Shown one piece after another: positions 1 through 5,685 of a stretch of DNA of 5,685 nt; the first letter of the stretch is position 1; each line of letters starts with the position of its first letter. The DNA is from Acidimicrobiales bacterium (GTDB lineage Bacteria > Actinomycetota > Acidimicrobiia > Acidimicrobiales > Acidimicrobilacustridaceae), in NCBI GenBank assembly GCA_023264135.1, contig JALQSZ010000106.1, positions 1 through 5,685 of the forward strand, written 5' to 3'. The notes beneath the pieces are model-generated. The model saw nothing but the letters and a program-made list of their open reading frames with translations, did no database searches and was not told the DNA's origin. The position numbers were made by a program, and so were the translations under genes.

Positions 1-1290
1 CACTTGCCGGAACGTGGACGTCACCGACGATGCACTTCCCGACTGATCGACCGGCACGTCTTCAAGAGCAACGTTGGTGAGCTGTGCAGCGTCGAAGCCC
101 AAACCAAGTCCGTAGATAATCAGCGGAGGTGCCAACCACCATGGCGACCACGAAGTCGACAGAGCGCAACCCACACCAATCACGCCGATGATTTCGAAAA
201 TCATGCCGGCGCGAACCAAACGGGTTGCGCCGAGGGCGGCAGCGGCTTTCCGCGCTAATCCGCCCGAGATGAATGTGCCCACTGCGAGCACCGCGAGGAT
301 CGCTCCCGTTTCGAGTGGTCCATAGCCGTGCACCGCTTCGATCCACAACGGCAACACAAACAGCACACCAAATTCACCAAGGGAAACGATCAGCGCGGTG
401 AGGCTGCCGTAGGTGAAACGACGAATCCCGAACAAGGTCGTATCGACGAGCGCAACTTTACGTTGGCGAGTGCGATGCGCTTCCCACAAACCGAAGGCAA
501 CGAGCATCACCAATCCAACAGCGATGGCAACCGGAGCAATCGAAAGTCCCGGCGGATCGAAATGAATTGGCCCGAGTGAGGTTGCTTCAAGCGATTTCCA
601 CCAGCCGTACTGCTGACCGTCAATAAGGCCGAGGATGAGGAAGCCAAGACCGAAGGCAGAAAGAAACACGCCCAACGGATCGAGTCCGTCCATCTTTTCC
701 TTCACCGACGGCGGGATGTACTTGATCATCAACGCAAGGCTGATGAGGCCAACGGGAATGTTCACGTAGAACGCCCACCGCCACGAAAAGTCTTGGGTCA
801 ACCATCCACCCAGAATCGGGCCAAGTGCGGCCATGCCGCCGAACACCGCGCCAAACATGCCGAAGGCGATTGCACGTCGTTCGCCAGTGAATTCAACATT
901 GATGATCGCAGTTGATGTCGGAAGCATCATTGCCCCACCGATCGCCGCAACGACGCGAGCGAGAATCAGAATTCCAGGGTTCGGTGCTGCACCGGCAATC
1001 ACGCTGCCAACCATGAAGATGATGGTGCCAATCATGAAAAAGCGTCGACGTCCGATGCGGTCGCCCAGTCGACCAGCAGTAATTAACAACGCGGCAAATA
1101 CGAGCGAATAGGCCGAGTTGCACCACAACACTTCAGCCCGATCGAGATGAAGGTCATTCACCATCGACGGAATGAGAACGTTCACCAACGAACCGTCGAG
1201 CACGATCAGCGAGACGCCGCTCAACAGCGCAAACAGACCTGCCCACGGCCGCGTCAGGCGGCCTGTTGCTACATCAGTTGTTGTTGTCAT
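1..1290 (-). CDS. MFS transporter, DHA2 (14-TM drug:H+ antiporter-like) family, C-terminus cut by window edge
   Basis: Inner-membrane secondary transporter, probably proton-coupled, of the EmrB/QacA-like DHA2 branch. The reading frame is open for 430 codons from the ATG at 1290 to base 1 with no stop, so the C-terminus lies outside the window. DHA2 proteins are usually about 470-550 residues, so perhaps 50-100 are missing. Visible signatures: TM1 motif LDGSLVNVLIP at residues 31-41; loop 2-3 motif A, GRLGDRIGRRR at 73-83; TM5 antiporter motif C ending GPILGG at 157-162; and WRWAFYVNIPVG at 170-181, typical of DHA2. A longer hydrophilic loop (about 225-250) follows the central TM region. An in-frame TAG at 1300-1302 rules out an upstream start. 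It is the last visible gene of the operon, 39 bases after the lipoprotein hydrolase. The family suggests efflux of a hydrophobic compound or intermediate; uptake of the pathway substrate cannot be excluded. Family call is firm, substrate unknown. Confidence 0.93.
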   Translation of the reverse strand, partial: MTTTTDVATGRLTRPWAGLFALLSGVSLIVLDGSLVNVLIPSMVNDLHLDRAEVLWCNSAYSLVFAALLITAGRLGDRIGRRRFFMIGTIIFMVGSVIAGAAPNPGILILARVVAAIGGAMMLPTSTAIINVEFTGERRAIAFGMFGAVFGGMAALGPILGGWLTQDFSWRWAFYVNIPVGLISLALMIKYIPPSVKEKMDGLDPLGVFLSAFGLGFLILGLIDGQQYGWWKSLEATSLGPIHFDPPGLSIAPVAIAVGLVMLVAFGLWEAHRTRQRKVALVDTTLFGIRRFTYGSLTALIVSLGEFGVLFVLPLWIEAVHGYGPLETGAILAVLAVGTFISGGLARKAAAALGATRLVRAGMIFEIIGVIGVGCALSTSWSPWWLAPPLIIYGLGLGFDAAQLTNVALEDVPVDQSGSASSVTSTFRQV

Positions 1291-1296
1291 TCCTCT
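1291..1296 (-). promoter_or_regulatory. Shine-Dalgarno-like AGAGGA abutting the MFS start codon
   Basis: Reading the minus strand, AGAGGA runs directly into the ATG at 1290, giving almost no spacer where 5-9 bases is normal. A further AGGG lies a few bases upstream (about 1298-1301) and may be the functional site at better spacing. No alternative ATG, GTG or TTG is available before TM1, so the start is not in doubt. Only the strength of initiation is. Confidence 0.4.
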
Positions 1297-1329
1297 GCCC
1301 TACGTCGAAGTGAACCCGTGAACGCTGCG

Positions 1330-2805
1330 TTAGCCGAGAGTTTTATCGAGCCAGTCGAACACAACCTCGTTGCGCCATTGCGGATTCATCGGCGCGCAGT
1401 GGTATTCCGAACCGGTGTCGTCGCCAAGCGTGACGAGGGTTGCCGAATTCTTCGGCAGCAACGGACCGATACTCGGCACGACGCCAGAGCTCATGAGTCC
1501 ACCGTCGTTCTGGTAGGTGATGACAAGCGTCGGCATCGTGATCTTGTCGGCAACCGTCGTTGAATTGAATTGCTGCATCGCTCGGGAGATGGTGTACCAA
1601 TCGCTCGGTACCTTTCCCGCCACTGCTTCGGTATGTGCTTCTTGGGTGTAGATCTCGAGTCGCTTCTTGAGCGTGAATGCCTGAAGCGGCGTTGCACCGG
1701 GAACGATGATTCCCTGCCAGGTCTTATTCACCGTCGCCTGATCACCAGACGACGCGATGTTGCGAAGGTCGGCGGGGAACGCCATGTACGGCTCGGCATA
1801 ACCGGGATCAAGTACGACCGCCGCAAGTCGAGACTCAAACGCCGCGGCACGCGCAACGAGTTCGCCGCCAAAACTCCAACCGGAAATCGCGATCTTCTTC
1901 GTATCGACATCGGATCGCTTCGACAGGAAGTCAACAATTGGCGTGACGACCTTCTCCCAATCCGGTCGGAACACCATGTTGTCGACAAACAAATTGGCGC
2001 CTTGTCCGGGGCCTTCATAAATCAGCGCATTCCAACCGCGTTCTATCGCTGCGGCACCGCCGTAGACATAGGTATCGACGTTCTGCGCGTCGCTTCCGTT
2101 ATTGATGATGATCGTTGGACGTCGTCCTTTGGCACCCGGCGCGCGCAAGAACCATCCGGGGAGCGTGGTGTTCTCATAGGGAATTGCGACTTTTTCAAAC
2201 GCCGGTTCAAAAAGCGCTGCAGCGGAAGTCCACGCAGCGTTCATTGTGTTGTAGACATCTTTTTCCGCACCGGGCGTACTCGTTCCGAGCACAAAAAAGA
2301 GCGCCTGATCGAAATAAGTCGCGGCACGCAGATACCGCTCTCGCGCAGAAACTGTGTGGCCGTTCTTCAACGACTCCGCCGCTGCGGTTGCCAACTTGTT
2401 TCCCATCGCATTCATTGCGTCGAAGTACGACTGGAACGTCACGCCTCCTGCAGGTGAGTTCGCCTGTTCGGTCGCGGTGACCACTTCACCAAGAGCTGCC
2501 GCGGTACCGCTCGCGCCTGCAGCAAAGAGTGCGTTGAAATTGATAATTGGTTCAGAAAAGAGTTGGAAGCTCTCCGCGTTCACGCCAAGCGTGGCTTGAG
2601 CCGGCGTTTGCGGAATCGTCACCGGCGGAGTTGCTGGCGGAATCGCAGCTTTCGCGTTCGACCCACCACACGCGGCAAGCACTGCGGCTGCCGTTCCCGC
2701 AGCAGCAGTGCCTAAAAACATCCGGCGCGGCATTCCCGAGGAGTGCGATGGCTCAGTACTACCCGCACTCTCGGTTGTGTCGACTTCTTCGGGTGTCGTC
2801 GTCAT
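1330..2805 (-). CDS. Tat-exported lipoprotein, alpha/beta hydrolase (FrsA / Ayg1 / DHPON-hydrolase-like)
   Basis: 491-residue serine hydrolase predicted to be anchored outside the cytoplasmic membrane. Residues 1-24 are polar (Thr/Ser/Glu). Next come a twin-arginine motif, RRMFLG (27-32), an Ala-rich hydrophobic core and a lipobox LAAC with Cys46. A Pro/Thr-rich tether follows at about 55-70. A helical region (about 75-200, including SARERYLRAATYFDQAL) resembles the N-terminal helical part of FrsA-like and C-C-bond hydrolases. The alpha/beta core follows: NNGSD (235-239, oxyanion-hole region), EGPGQG (264-269, characteristic of this superfamily branch), nucleophile elbow GWSFGG (309-314, Ser311), probable acid Asp434 in YQNDGG and probable His469 in EYHC. 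About 80 residues after the elbow form a likely lid. Relatives cleave C-C, ester or amide bonds; the substrate here is unknown. It begins 17 bases after the epoxide hydrolase stop. Met25, just before the RR motif, is a possible alternative start. Sure of fold and export signal, unsure of reaction. Confidence 0.9.
   Translation of the reverse strand: MTTTPEEVDTTESAGSTEPSHSSGMPRRMFLGTAAAGTAAAVLAACGGSNAKAAIPPATPPVTIPQTPAQATLGVNAESFQLFSEPIINFNALFAAGASGTAAALGEVVTATEQANSPAGGVTFQSYFDAMNAMGNKLATAAAESLKNGHTVSARERYLRAATYFDQALFFVLGTSTPGAEKDVYNTMNAAWTSAAALFEPAFEKVAIPYENTTLPGWFLRAPGAKGRRPTIIINNGSDAQNVDTYVYGGAAAIERGWNALIYEGPGQGANLFVDNMVFRPDWEKVVTPIVDFLSKRSDVDTKKIAISGWSFGGELVARAAAFESRLAAVVLDPGYAEPYMAFPADLRNIASSGDQATVNKTWQGIIVPGATPLQAFTLKKRLEIYTQEAHTEAVAGKVPSDWYTISRAMQQFNSTTVADKITMPTLVITYQNDGGLMSSGVVPSIGPLLPKNSATLVTLGDDTGSEYHCAPMNPQWRNEVVFDWLDKTLG
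2668..2733 (-). other. Twin-arginine signal peptide with lipobox (encoded segment)
   Basis: Codons 25-46 of the hydrolase encode the whole signal: MPRRMF, an Ala/Gly-rich hydrophobic stretch and LAAC. RR followed by M-F-L matches the Tat consensus (RRxFL). L-A-A-C matches the signal peptidase II lipobox, with cleavage expected before Cys46 and diacylglyceryl attachment to it. Gly-Gly-Ser after the cysteine has no Asp at +2. In a Gram-positive envelope this predicts an outer-face, membrane-tethered protein that was folded before export. Confidence 0.85.
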
Positions 2806-2809
2806 AACG

Positions 2810-2820
2810 CTCTCACTTCC
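2810..2820 (-). promoter_or_regulatory. Weak ribosome binding site for the lipoprotein hydrolase
   Basis: The 17-base gap after the epoxide hydrolase stop reads, on the minus strand, GGAAGTGAGAG followed by four bases and the ATG at 2805. The GTGAGAG part is the only Shine-Dalgarno-like purine stretch, at acceptable spacing. It supports the upstream ATG over Met25 as the start. Confidence 0.4.
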
Positions 2821-2822
2821 AC

Positions 2823-3983
2823 CTAGTGAATGGATTTTTGAAACTCGCGTAGATCAGCAACGAACGCTTCCGGTCGTTCGAACGCAGCGAAATGTCCACC
2901 GCGTTCTTGTTCCGACCAGTACACGACGTTATATTTCTTTTCCGCCCACGCGCGCGGCGTTTGCAACAACTCGAACGGATACTGCGCGTGTCCGGTCGGT
3001 ACTTCCACACGACCAGACCACCCTTGTGCCGCACCGTTATTCGCGCGCTGGGATTCCGCATACAACCGCGCCGCGGAGCCCGCGGTATTCGTCACCCAGT
3101 AGACCATGACGTTGTCGAGCACGCGATCCCATGTATAGGTGTCGGCGATGCTGTTGTTGTCGAGATCGCTCCACGCGTTGAACTTTTCCAAAATCCACGC
3201 CGCTAAGCCAGTGGGCGAATCGGTGAGTCCGTAGGCAAGTGTTTGCGGCTTCGTGCTTTGAATCGCCATGTAGCCAGTGCCATCAGCAATGCGAGCGCCA
3301 GCCGCGGCAAATCGTGCGTTATCTGCGTCGGTGACTCCCGCCATCGGATCGGGATCATCCGAACTCGGAAACGCAAACAGCATGTTGAGATGAATGCCGA
3401 GCAATCGATCGCCATAGGCCTCGCCCAAACGACGAGTCACGATTGCTCCCCAATCTCCACCCTGAGCGACGTATTGGTCGTACCCGAGCTGTTCCATCAC
3501 TTCAGCAATCGCGTCGGCAACGCGGTTCACATGAAACTCGGGTTGCACCGTTGGTCCGGAAAATCCATAGCCAGGCATCGAAGGAACAACGACATGAAAC
3601 GCGTCAGCAGCGGTTCCTCCAAACGACTCGGGATCCGTAAGCGGACCAATCACGTCAAGGAACTCAACAAAGGAACCGGGCCAACCATGCGTGAGCACGA
3701 TCGGCGTTGCGTCTTCGTGCTTTGAACGAGCGTGAATGAAGTGCACTCGCTCGCCTGCGGCAGTTGTGAGGAAGTTCGGCCACGCATTCATGCGTGCTTC
3801 ACGAGCCCGCCAGTCGTAGTTGTTGCGCCAGTGATCGACAGCCGCTTTCACTTCTGAGACCGGAATACCGAGCGACCACGGTTCACCGGGGGCTTGATCG
3901 GGCCAACGCACATTGTCGAGCCGACGATGAAGATCATCGAGAACATCATCAGGAACAGCGATTGTGAACGGTTCGGGAGCCAT
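2823..3983 (-). CDS. Epoxide hydrolase, microsomal type with EHN N-terminal domain
   Basis: 386-residue enzyme that adds water to an epoxide to give a vicinal diol, through an Asp-ester intermediate. The N-terminal EHN domain spans about residues 5-105 (PFTIAVPDDVLDDLHRRL near the start). The alpha/beta core carries the oxyanion motif HGWPGS (99-104), the SMPGYGFSGP strand-loop (about 135-144), the nucleophile elbow GGDWG (175-179, Asp177), probable acid Glu338 in YPFE, and catalytic His364 in GGHFAAFERPE. Tyr238 (TGYMAIQSTKPQTLAYGL) and Tyr308 (ARLYAES) are the likely epoxide-polarising lid tyrosines. All expected catalytic residues are present and the length is normal, so it should be active. 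I chose the ATG at 3983, 14 bases after the preceding stop. A TTG two codons upstream (3989) is possible, and neither has a good Shine-Dalgarno. Family members act on bulky hydrophobic epoxides (xenobiotics, terpenoids, juvenile hormone). The natural substrate here is not shown. Confidence 0.95.
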   Translation of the reverse strand: MAPEPFTIAVPDDVLDDLHRRLDNVRWPDQAPGEPWSLGIPVSEVKAAVDHWRNNYDWRAREARMNAWPNFLTTAAGERVHFIHARSKHEDATPIVLTHGWPGSFVEFLDVIGPLTDPESFGGTAADAFHVVVPSMPGYGFSGPTVQPEFHVNRVADAIAEVMEQLGYDQYVAQGGDWGAIVTRRLGEAYGDRLLGIHLNMLFAFPSSDDPDPMAGVTDADNARFAAAGARIADGTGYMAIQSTKPQTLAYGLTDSPTGLAAWILEKFNAWSDLDNNSIADTYTWDRVLDNVMVYWVTNTAGSAARLYAESQRANNGAAQGWSGRVEVPTGHAQYPFELLQTPRAWAEKKYNVVYWSEQERGGHFAAFERPEAFVADLREFQKSIH

Positions 3984-3997
3984 TCCCAAACGCTAGG

Positions 3998-4852
3998 TCA
4001 CAAGGCAAAGGTGATGGTTGCCCGACTGGCTTCTCTCCCATCGACCAACGCCGACACTGTTGTCGAGCGCTCGTCATCGATTCCTTCAAGCGTCACCGTC
4101 GCTCCCGGAAGGATCGAGCGCTTCATCGCGAGGTCAACACCAACAATTCGGTCTTTTGGTCGACGCCGTTGAGCAGCACCGGCAAACCGAGCCACTTGTG
4201 AAGACGTATCGAGAATGATGTCGGCCAGCCCGGCCGCCTGCGCAGCCTCGGTGTGGTGATGGGCTGCGGCCCACACATGGTTTGCGGCGGCTTCGCGTCG
4301 AATCGATTCCGCGCTTACGTCAAACGTCTCAGACCACGAAGGGTCCAATGACGACTGCGGTGTGCGCGGCGGAGCAGACCCGGGTTCGCCGGGGCGATAC
4401 CCCAACATGCGAAAGCGTTCGATGCCAATACGCGTTCCGGTGGTCGTGGAGGTCGCAACTTCAATCACCCAGTCGCGACCGAGACCAAATTTTGTTGAGC
4501 GTTCAGCACCCAGTGCGGCGATTCGTTCTTCGGACACCAGTTGGTCGCCGATATGAACCACTCCGCTGAGTTCAAGCTCGTACCCAACCGCGATCGCAAC
4601 GGGAAGATCGAGCAGCCGCTTCAGTTGATCGTGAAGCACCACGCCAGTCGGCGCAGTTTCACCCGGTGCCGGAGGCGAAGGCGGACGAACAAACGTGGTG
4701 AACATGACCGAAGGAGCGACGTTCCCATCGCATTCGGCCCATTCCGTGCCAAACGCTTCGGTCCACGTGTCAACAACGTCTCTCGTAACCGCCGCGCAGG
4801 GTTCGCGCGCCACGCGCTGTTCAAGCAACTGCGCGAGCGCGTCGTCGGACAT
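3998..4852 (-). CDS. Double-hotdog MaoC-like / FAS1-like dehydratase-domain protein
   Basis: 284-residue protein, probably an acyl-CoA or acyl-thioester hydratase/dehydratase of the double-hotdog (MaoC) superfamily. The N-terminal half (about 10-155) has VAPSVMFTTFVRPP (45-58), VVLHDQLKRLLDLPVAIAVG (71-90) and GDQLVSEERI (102-111), then KFGLGRDWVIEV (121-132). This matches my memory of the FAS1-like dehydratase domain found beside steroid and acyl-CoA degradation genes. The C-terminal half (about 175-284) contains NHVWAAAHHHTEAAQAAGLADIILDT (191-216), the counterpart of the usual DWxPxHHDxxxAxxxGxxDI hydratase segment. The position expected to hold the catalytic Asp appears to be Val193, while the His cluster (198-200) remains. 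The start at 4852 is chosen because it overlaps the SDR stop as TGATG. The open frame extends 27 codons further, but that extension lies inside the SDR gene and looks non-protein-like. Hydratase activity is uncertain given the missing Asp. Confidence 0.8.
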   Translation of the reverse strand: MSDDALAQLLEQRVAREPCAAVTRDVVDTWTEAFGTEWAECDGNVAPSVMFTTFVRPPSPPAPGETAPTGVVLHDQLKRLLDLPVAIAVGYELELSGVVHIGDQLVSEERIAALGAERSTKFGLGRDWVIEVATSTTTGTRIGIERFRMLGYRPGEPGSAPPRTPQSSLDPSWSETFDVSAESIRREAAANHVWAAAHHHTEAAQAAGLADIILDTSSQVARFAGAAQRRRPKDRIVGVDLAMKRSILPGATVTLEGIDDERSTTVSALVDGREASRATITFAL

Positions 4853-4854
4853 CA
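4850..4854 (-). promoter_or_regulatory. TGATG stop/start overlap, SDR to hotdog protein
   Basis: On the minus strand the SDR stop TGA (4854-4852) shares its A with the ATG (4852-4850) of the hotdog protein. Only a weak purine run (AATGAAG) lies upstream, so initiation probably depends on ribosomes terminating on the SDR gene, that is, translational coupling. Confidence 0.75.
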
Positions 4855-5571
4855 GCGCTTCATTGCGCCAGCGGTAATCGCACCGTCGACGTAAATGACC
4901 TGACCACTCACATAACGCGAGTCGTTGCTGCACAAGAACGACACCACATCGGCGATGTCCGCTGGAGCTCCAACTCGCTTCATCGGAACACCCTGTGCGC
5001 GTTGATTAGCGCGATCGCCTTCGAAATTTCCTGCAGTGCCGTCACTCACGATGAGACCCGGGCCAATTGCGTTGGAACGAATGTTGTCGACACCGAGTTC
5101 CAACGCCAACGTTTTCGTCAACGATTCCACTGCCGCTTTTGTCGCGGGATAGATACCGACCTCAGGTGAATTTGTCCACGCGGCACCCGACGACATGTTC
5201 ACGATGCTGCCGCCGCCACCGGCGCGCATCTTGGGAACAAACGCTTGGCAACACCACACGATGCCCTTGACGTTCACTTCGATCACCGACTGCATTTGTT
5301 CTTCCGTGACATCGAGAATCGACGGAAAGTTCCAAATTCCAGCGTTATTGACAAGCGCAAAGCATTCGGGAATTTGATCGGCAACCGCGAACACGGCGCT
5401 GCGGTCGGTGACATCGAGCTGAAACGCCGTGCCACCGCACAACTCAGCGGTTTCGCGCGCCGCGTCGACATTGAGATCAAGACACATGACATCGAAACCG
5501 TCTTCGGCCAAACGAAGACAATCGGCGCGCCCAAGTCCTTGACCGGCACCGGTCACAACTGCAACTGGCAT
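4852..5571 (-). CDS. Short-chain dehydrogenase/reductase (classical SDR, NAD(H)-type)
   Basis: 239-residue cytoplasmic oxidoreductase that interconverts an alcohol and a ketone. The classical SDR layout is complete: nucleotide-binding TGAGQGLG (7-14); Asp32 in CLDLN at the end of beta-2, which normally selects NAD(H) over NADP(H); DV at 53-54; NNAG (75-78); catalytic Asn100 in EVNVKG; Ser128 in VNMSSGAA; and YPATK with Tyr141 and Lys145. The C-terminal GQVIYVDGAITAG is typical of FabG-like members. Length is normal. The NAD preference favours an oxidative, catabolic direction, which fits the neighbours, but does not prove it. It starts on a TGATG overlap with the amidohydrolase gene and ends on another with the hotdog gene. 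It could supply a 3-hydroxyacyl dehydrogenase step next to the hotdog hydratase, or oxidise an alcohol of the unknown substrate. Many SDRs look alike, so substrate cannot be assigned. Confidence 0.95.
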   Translation of the reverse strand: MPVAVVTGAGQGLGRADCLRLAEDGFDVMCLDLNVDAARETAELCGGTAFQLDVTDRSAVFAVADQIPECFALVNNAGIWNFPSILDVTEEQMQSVIEVNVKGIVWCCQAFVPKMRAGGGGSIVNMSSGAAWTNSPEVGIYPATKAAVESLTKTLALELGVDNIRSNAIGPGLIVSDGTAGNFEGDRANQRAQGVPMKRVGAPADIADVVSFLCSNDSRYVSGQVIYVDGAITAGAMKR

Positions 5572-5573
5572 CA
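5569..5573 (-). promoter_or_regulatory. TGATG stop/start overlap, amidohydrolase to SDR
   Basis: The TGA ending the upstream frame (5573-5571) shares its A with the SDR ATG (5571-5569). A G-rich stretch, GGATGGGG, lies 8-15 bases before the ATG and may act as a ribosome binding site. It is the same arrangement as at the next junction. Confidence 0.75.
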
Positions 5574-5685
5574 GGGCACCCCATCCATCTTGAACAGTTT
5601 CATTGCGTTCTCACGCAAAAACTTTGGCCACACCGACTCTTTCAACGGAACGTTCTGCATTTCAGTGAAGATTCGCTCGAGGGTC
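5571..5685 (-). CDS. Amidohydrolase-family (PF04909-like) protein, C-terminal fragment only
   Basis: The last 37 codons of a gene whose body lies beyond the right edge; the first complete codon is at 5684. The peptide contains TLERIFTEMQNVPLKESVWP, then KFLRENAMKLFKMDGVP and a TGA. A final helix of the form W-P-K-F-L-R-E-N-A-x-x-L-F is the usual ending of amidohydrolase_2 (ACMSD / gamma-resorcylate-decarboxylase-like TIM-barrel) proteins in actinobacteria, where the NA(x)2(L)F block closes the barrel. Members of this metal-dependent family decarboxylate, hydrolyse or hydrate acids in aromatic and other catabolic routes. The metal ligands are outside the window, so the reaction cannot be judged. 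It is one base out of the SDR frame and overlaps its ATG. The call rests on a short C-terminal motif recalled from the family. Confidence 0.65.
   Translation of the reverse strand, partial: TLERIFTEMQNVPLKESVWPKFLRENAMKLFKMDGVP

Noticed and set aside
62..1126. Three short minus-strand open frames (62-346, 620-805, 893-1126)
   Set aside because: They are out of frame with the continuous 430-codon MFS reading frame, which shows all the family motifs.
1291..1329. Possible terminator or promoter in the 39-base gap before the MFS gene
   Set aside because: No stem-loop with a T-run and no recognisable -35/-10 pair. The gap is too short to argue for a separate transcription unit.
1570..2457. A 295-codon open frame on the plus strand opposite the lipoprotein hydrolase
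   Set aside because: The translation is rich in Arg, His, Cys and Ser with no recognisable domain, and lies wholly antisense to a gene with a full catalytic motif set. It is a codon-bias shadow.
3243..3725. A 160-codon plus-strand open frame opposite the epoxide hydrolase
   Set aside because: No domain or protein-like composition, and no ribosome binding site. It is antisense to a conserved enzyme.
4269..4282. Small inverted repeat (GGGC...GCCC type) near 4260-4275
   Set aside because: It is only about four base pairs of stem inside the hotdog coding sequence, which is expected by chance at this base composition.
4853..4933. A 27-codon N-terminal extension of the hotdog protein
   Set aside because: It overlaps the SDR C-terminal coding region in another frame, reads as Arg/Cys/Trp-rich nonsense, and would lose the TGATG-coupled start at 4852.

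Overview
The window reads as part of one tightly packed catabolic-looking operon, with every supported gene on the minus strand. Transcription therefore runs from the right edge to the left. In order: the C-terminal end of an amidohydrolase-family protein (cut by the right edge), a short-chain dehydrogenase/reductase (SDR), a double-hotdog MaoC-like/FAS1-like dehydratase, a microsomal-type epoxide hydrolase, a large Tat-exported lipoprotein of the alpha/beta-hydrolase fold, and a DHA2-type MFS transporter (cut by the left edge). The first two junctions are TGATG stop/start overlaps of one base. The next gaps are about 14, 17 and 39 bases. No junction leaves room for an obvious terminator, and the operon promoter must lie beyond the right edge.

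The organism is most likely an actinobacterium. The reasons are the Tat signal fused to a lipobox on an Ala-rich leader preceded by a Thr/Ser/Glu-rich N-terminus, the EHN-type epoxide hydrolase, and the amidohydrolase/SDR/FAS1-like dehydratase company, which is common in mycobacteria, Ilumatobacter-like Acidimicrobiia and relatives. Base composition looks moderate (mid-50s % G+C by eye, not counted). That would fit an aquatic or Acidimicrobiia-type lineage better than Streptomyces or Mycobacterium, but this is only an inference.

The enzymes suggest degradation or modification of a hydrophobic compound. An epoxide would be opened to a diol, an alcohol oxidised or a ketone reduced by the NAD(H)-type SDR, a C=C hydrated (or water eliminated) by the hotdog protein, and a C-C, ester or amide bond cleaved by the hydrolase and the amidohydrolase-family member. 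The lipoprotein hydrolase would act outside the cytoplasmic membrane, with the MFS protein moving substrate or product across it. The substrate cannot be read from the sequence. No acyl-CoA dehydrogenase, thiolase, ligase or regulator lies in the window.

I see no RNA genes, CRISPR array, insertion sequence, repeat family or attachment site. There is no gene-free stretch longer than about 40 bases. The least ordinary items are the combination of genes, the extracytoplasmic placement of a FrsA/Ayg1-like hydrolase, and the apparent loss of the catalytic Asp from the hydratase motif of the hotdog protein.
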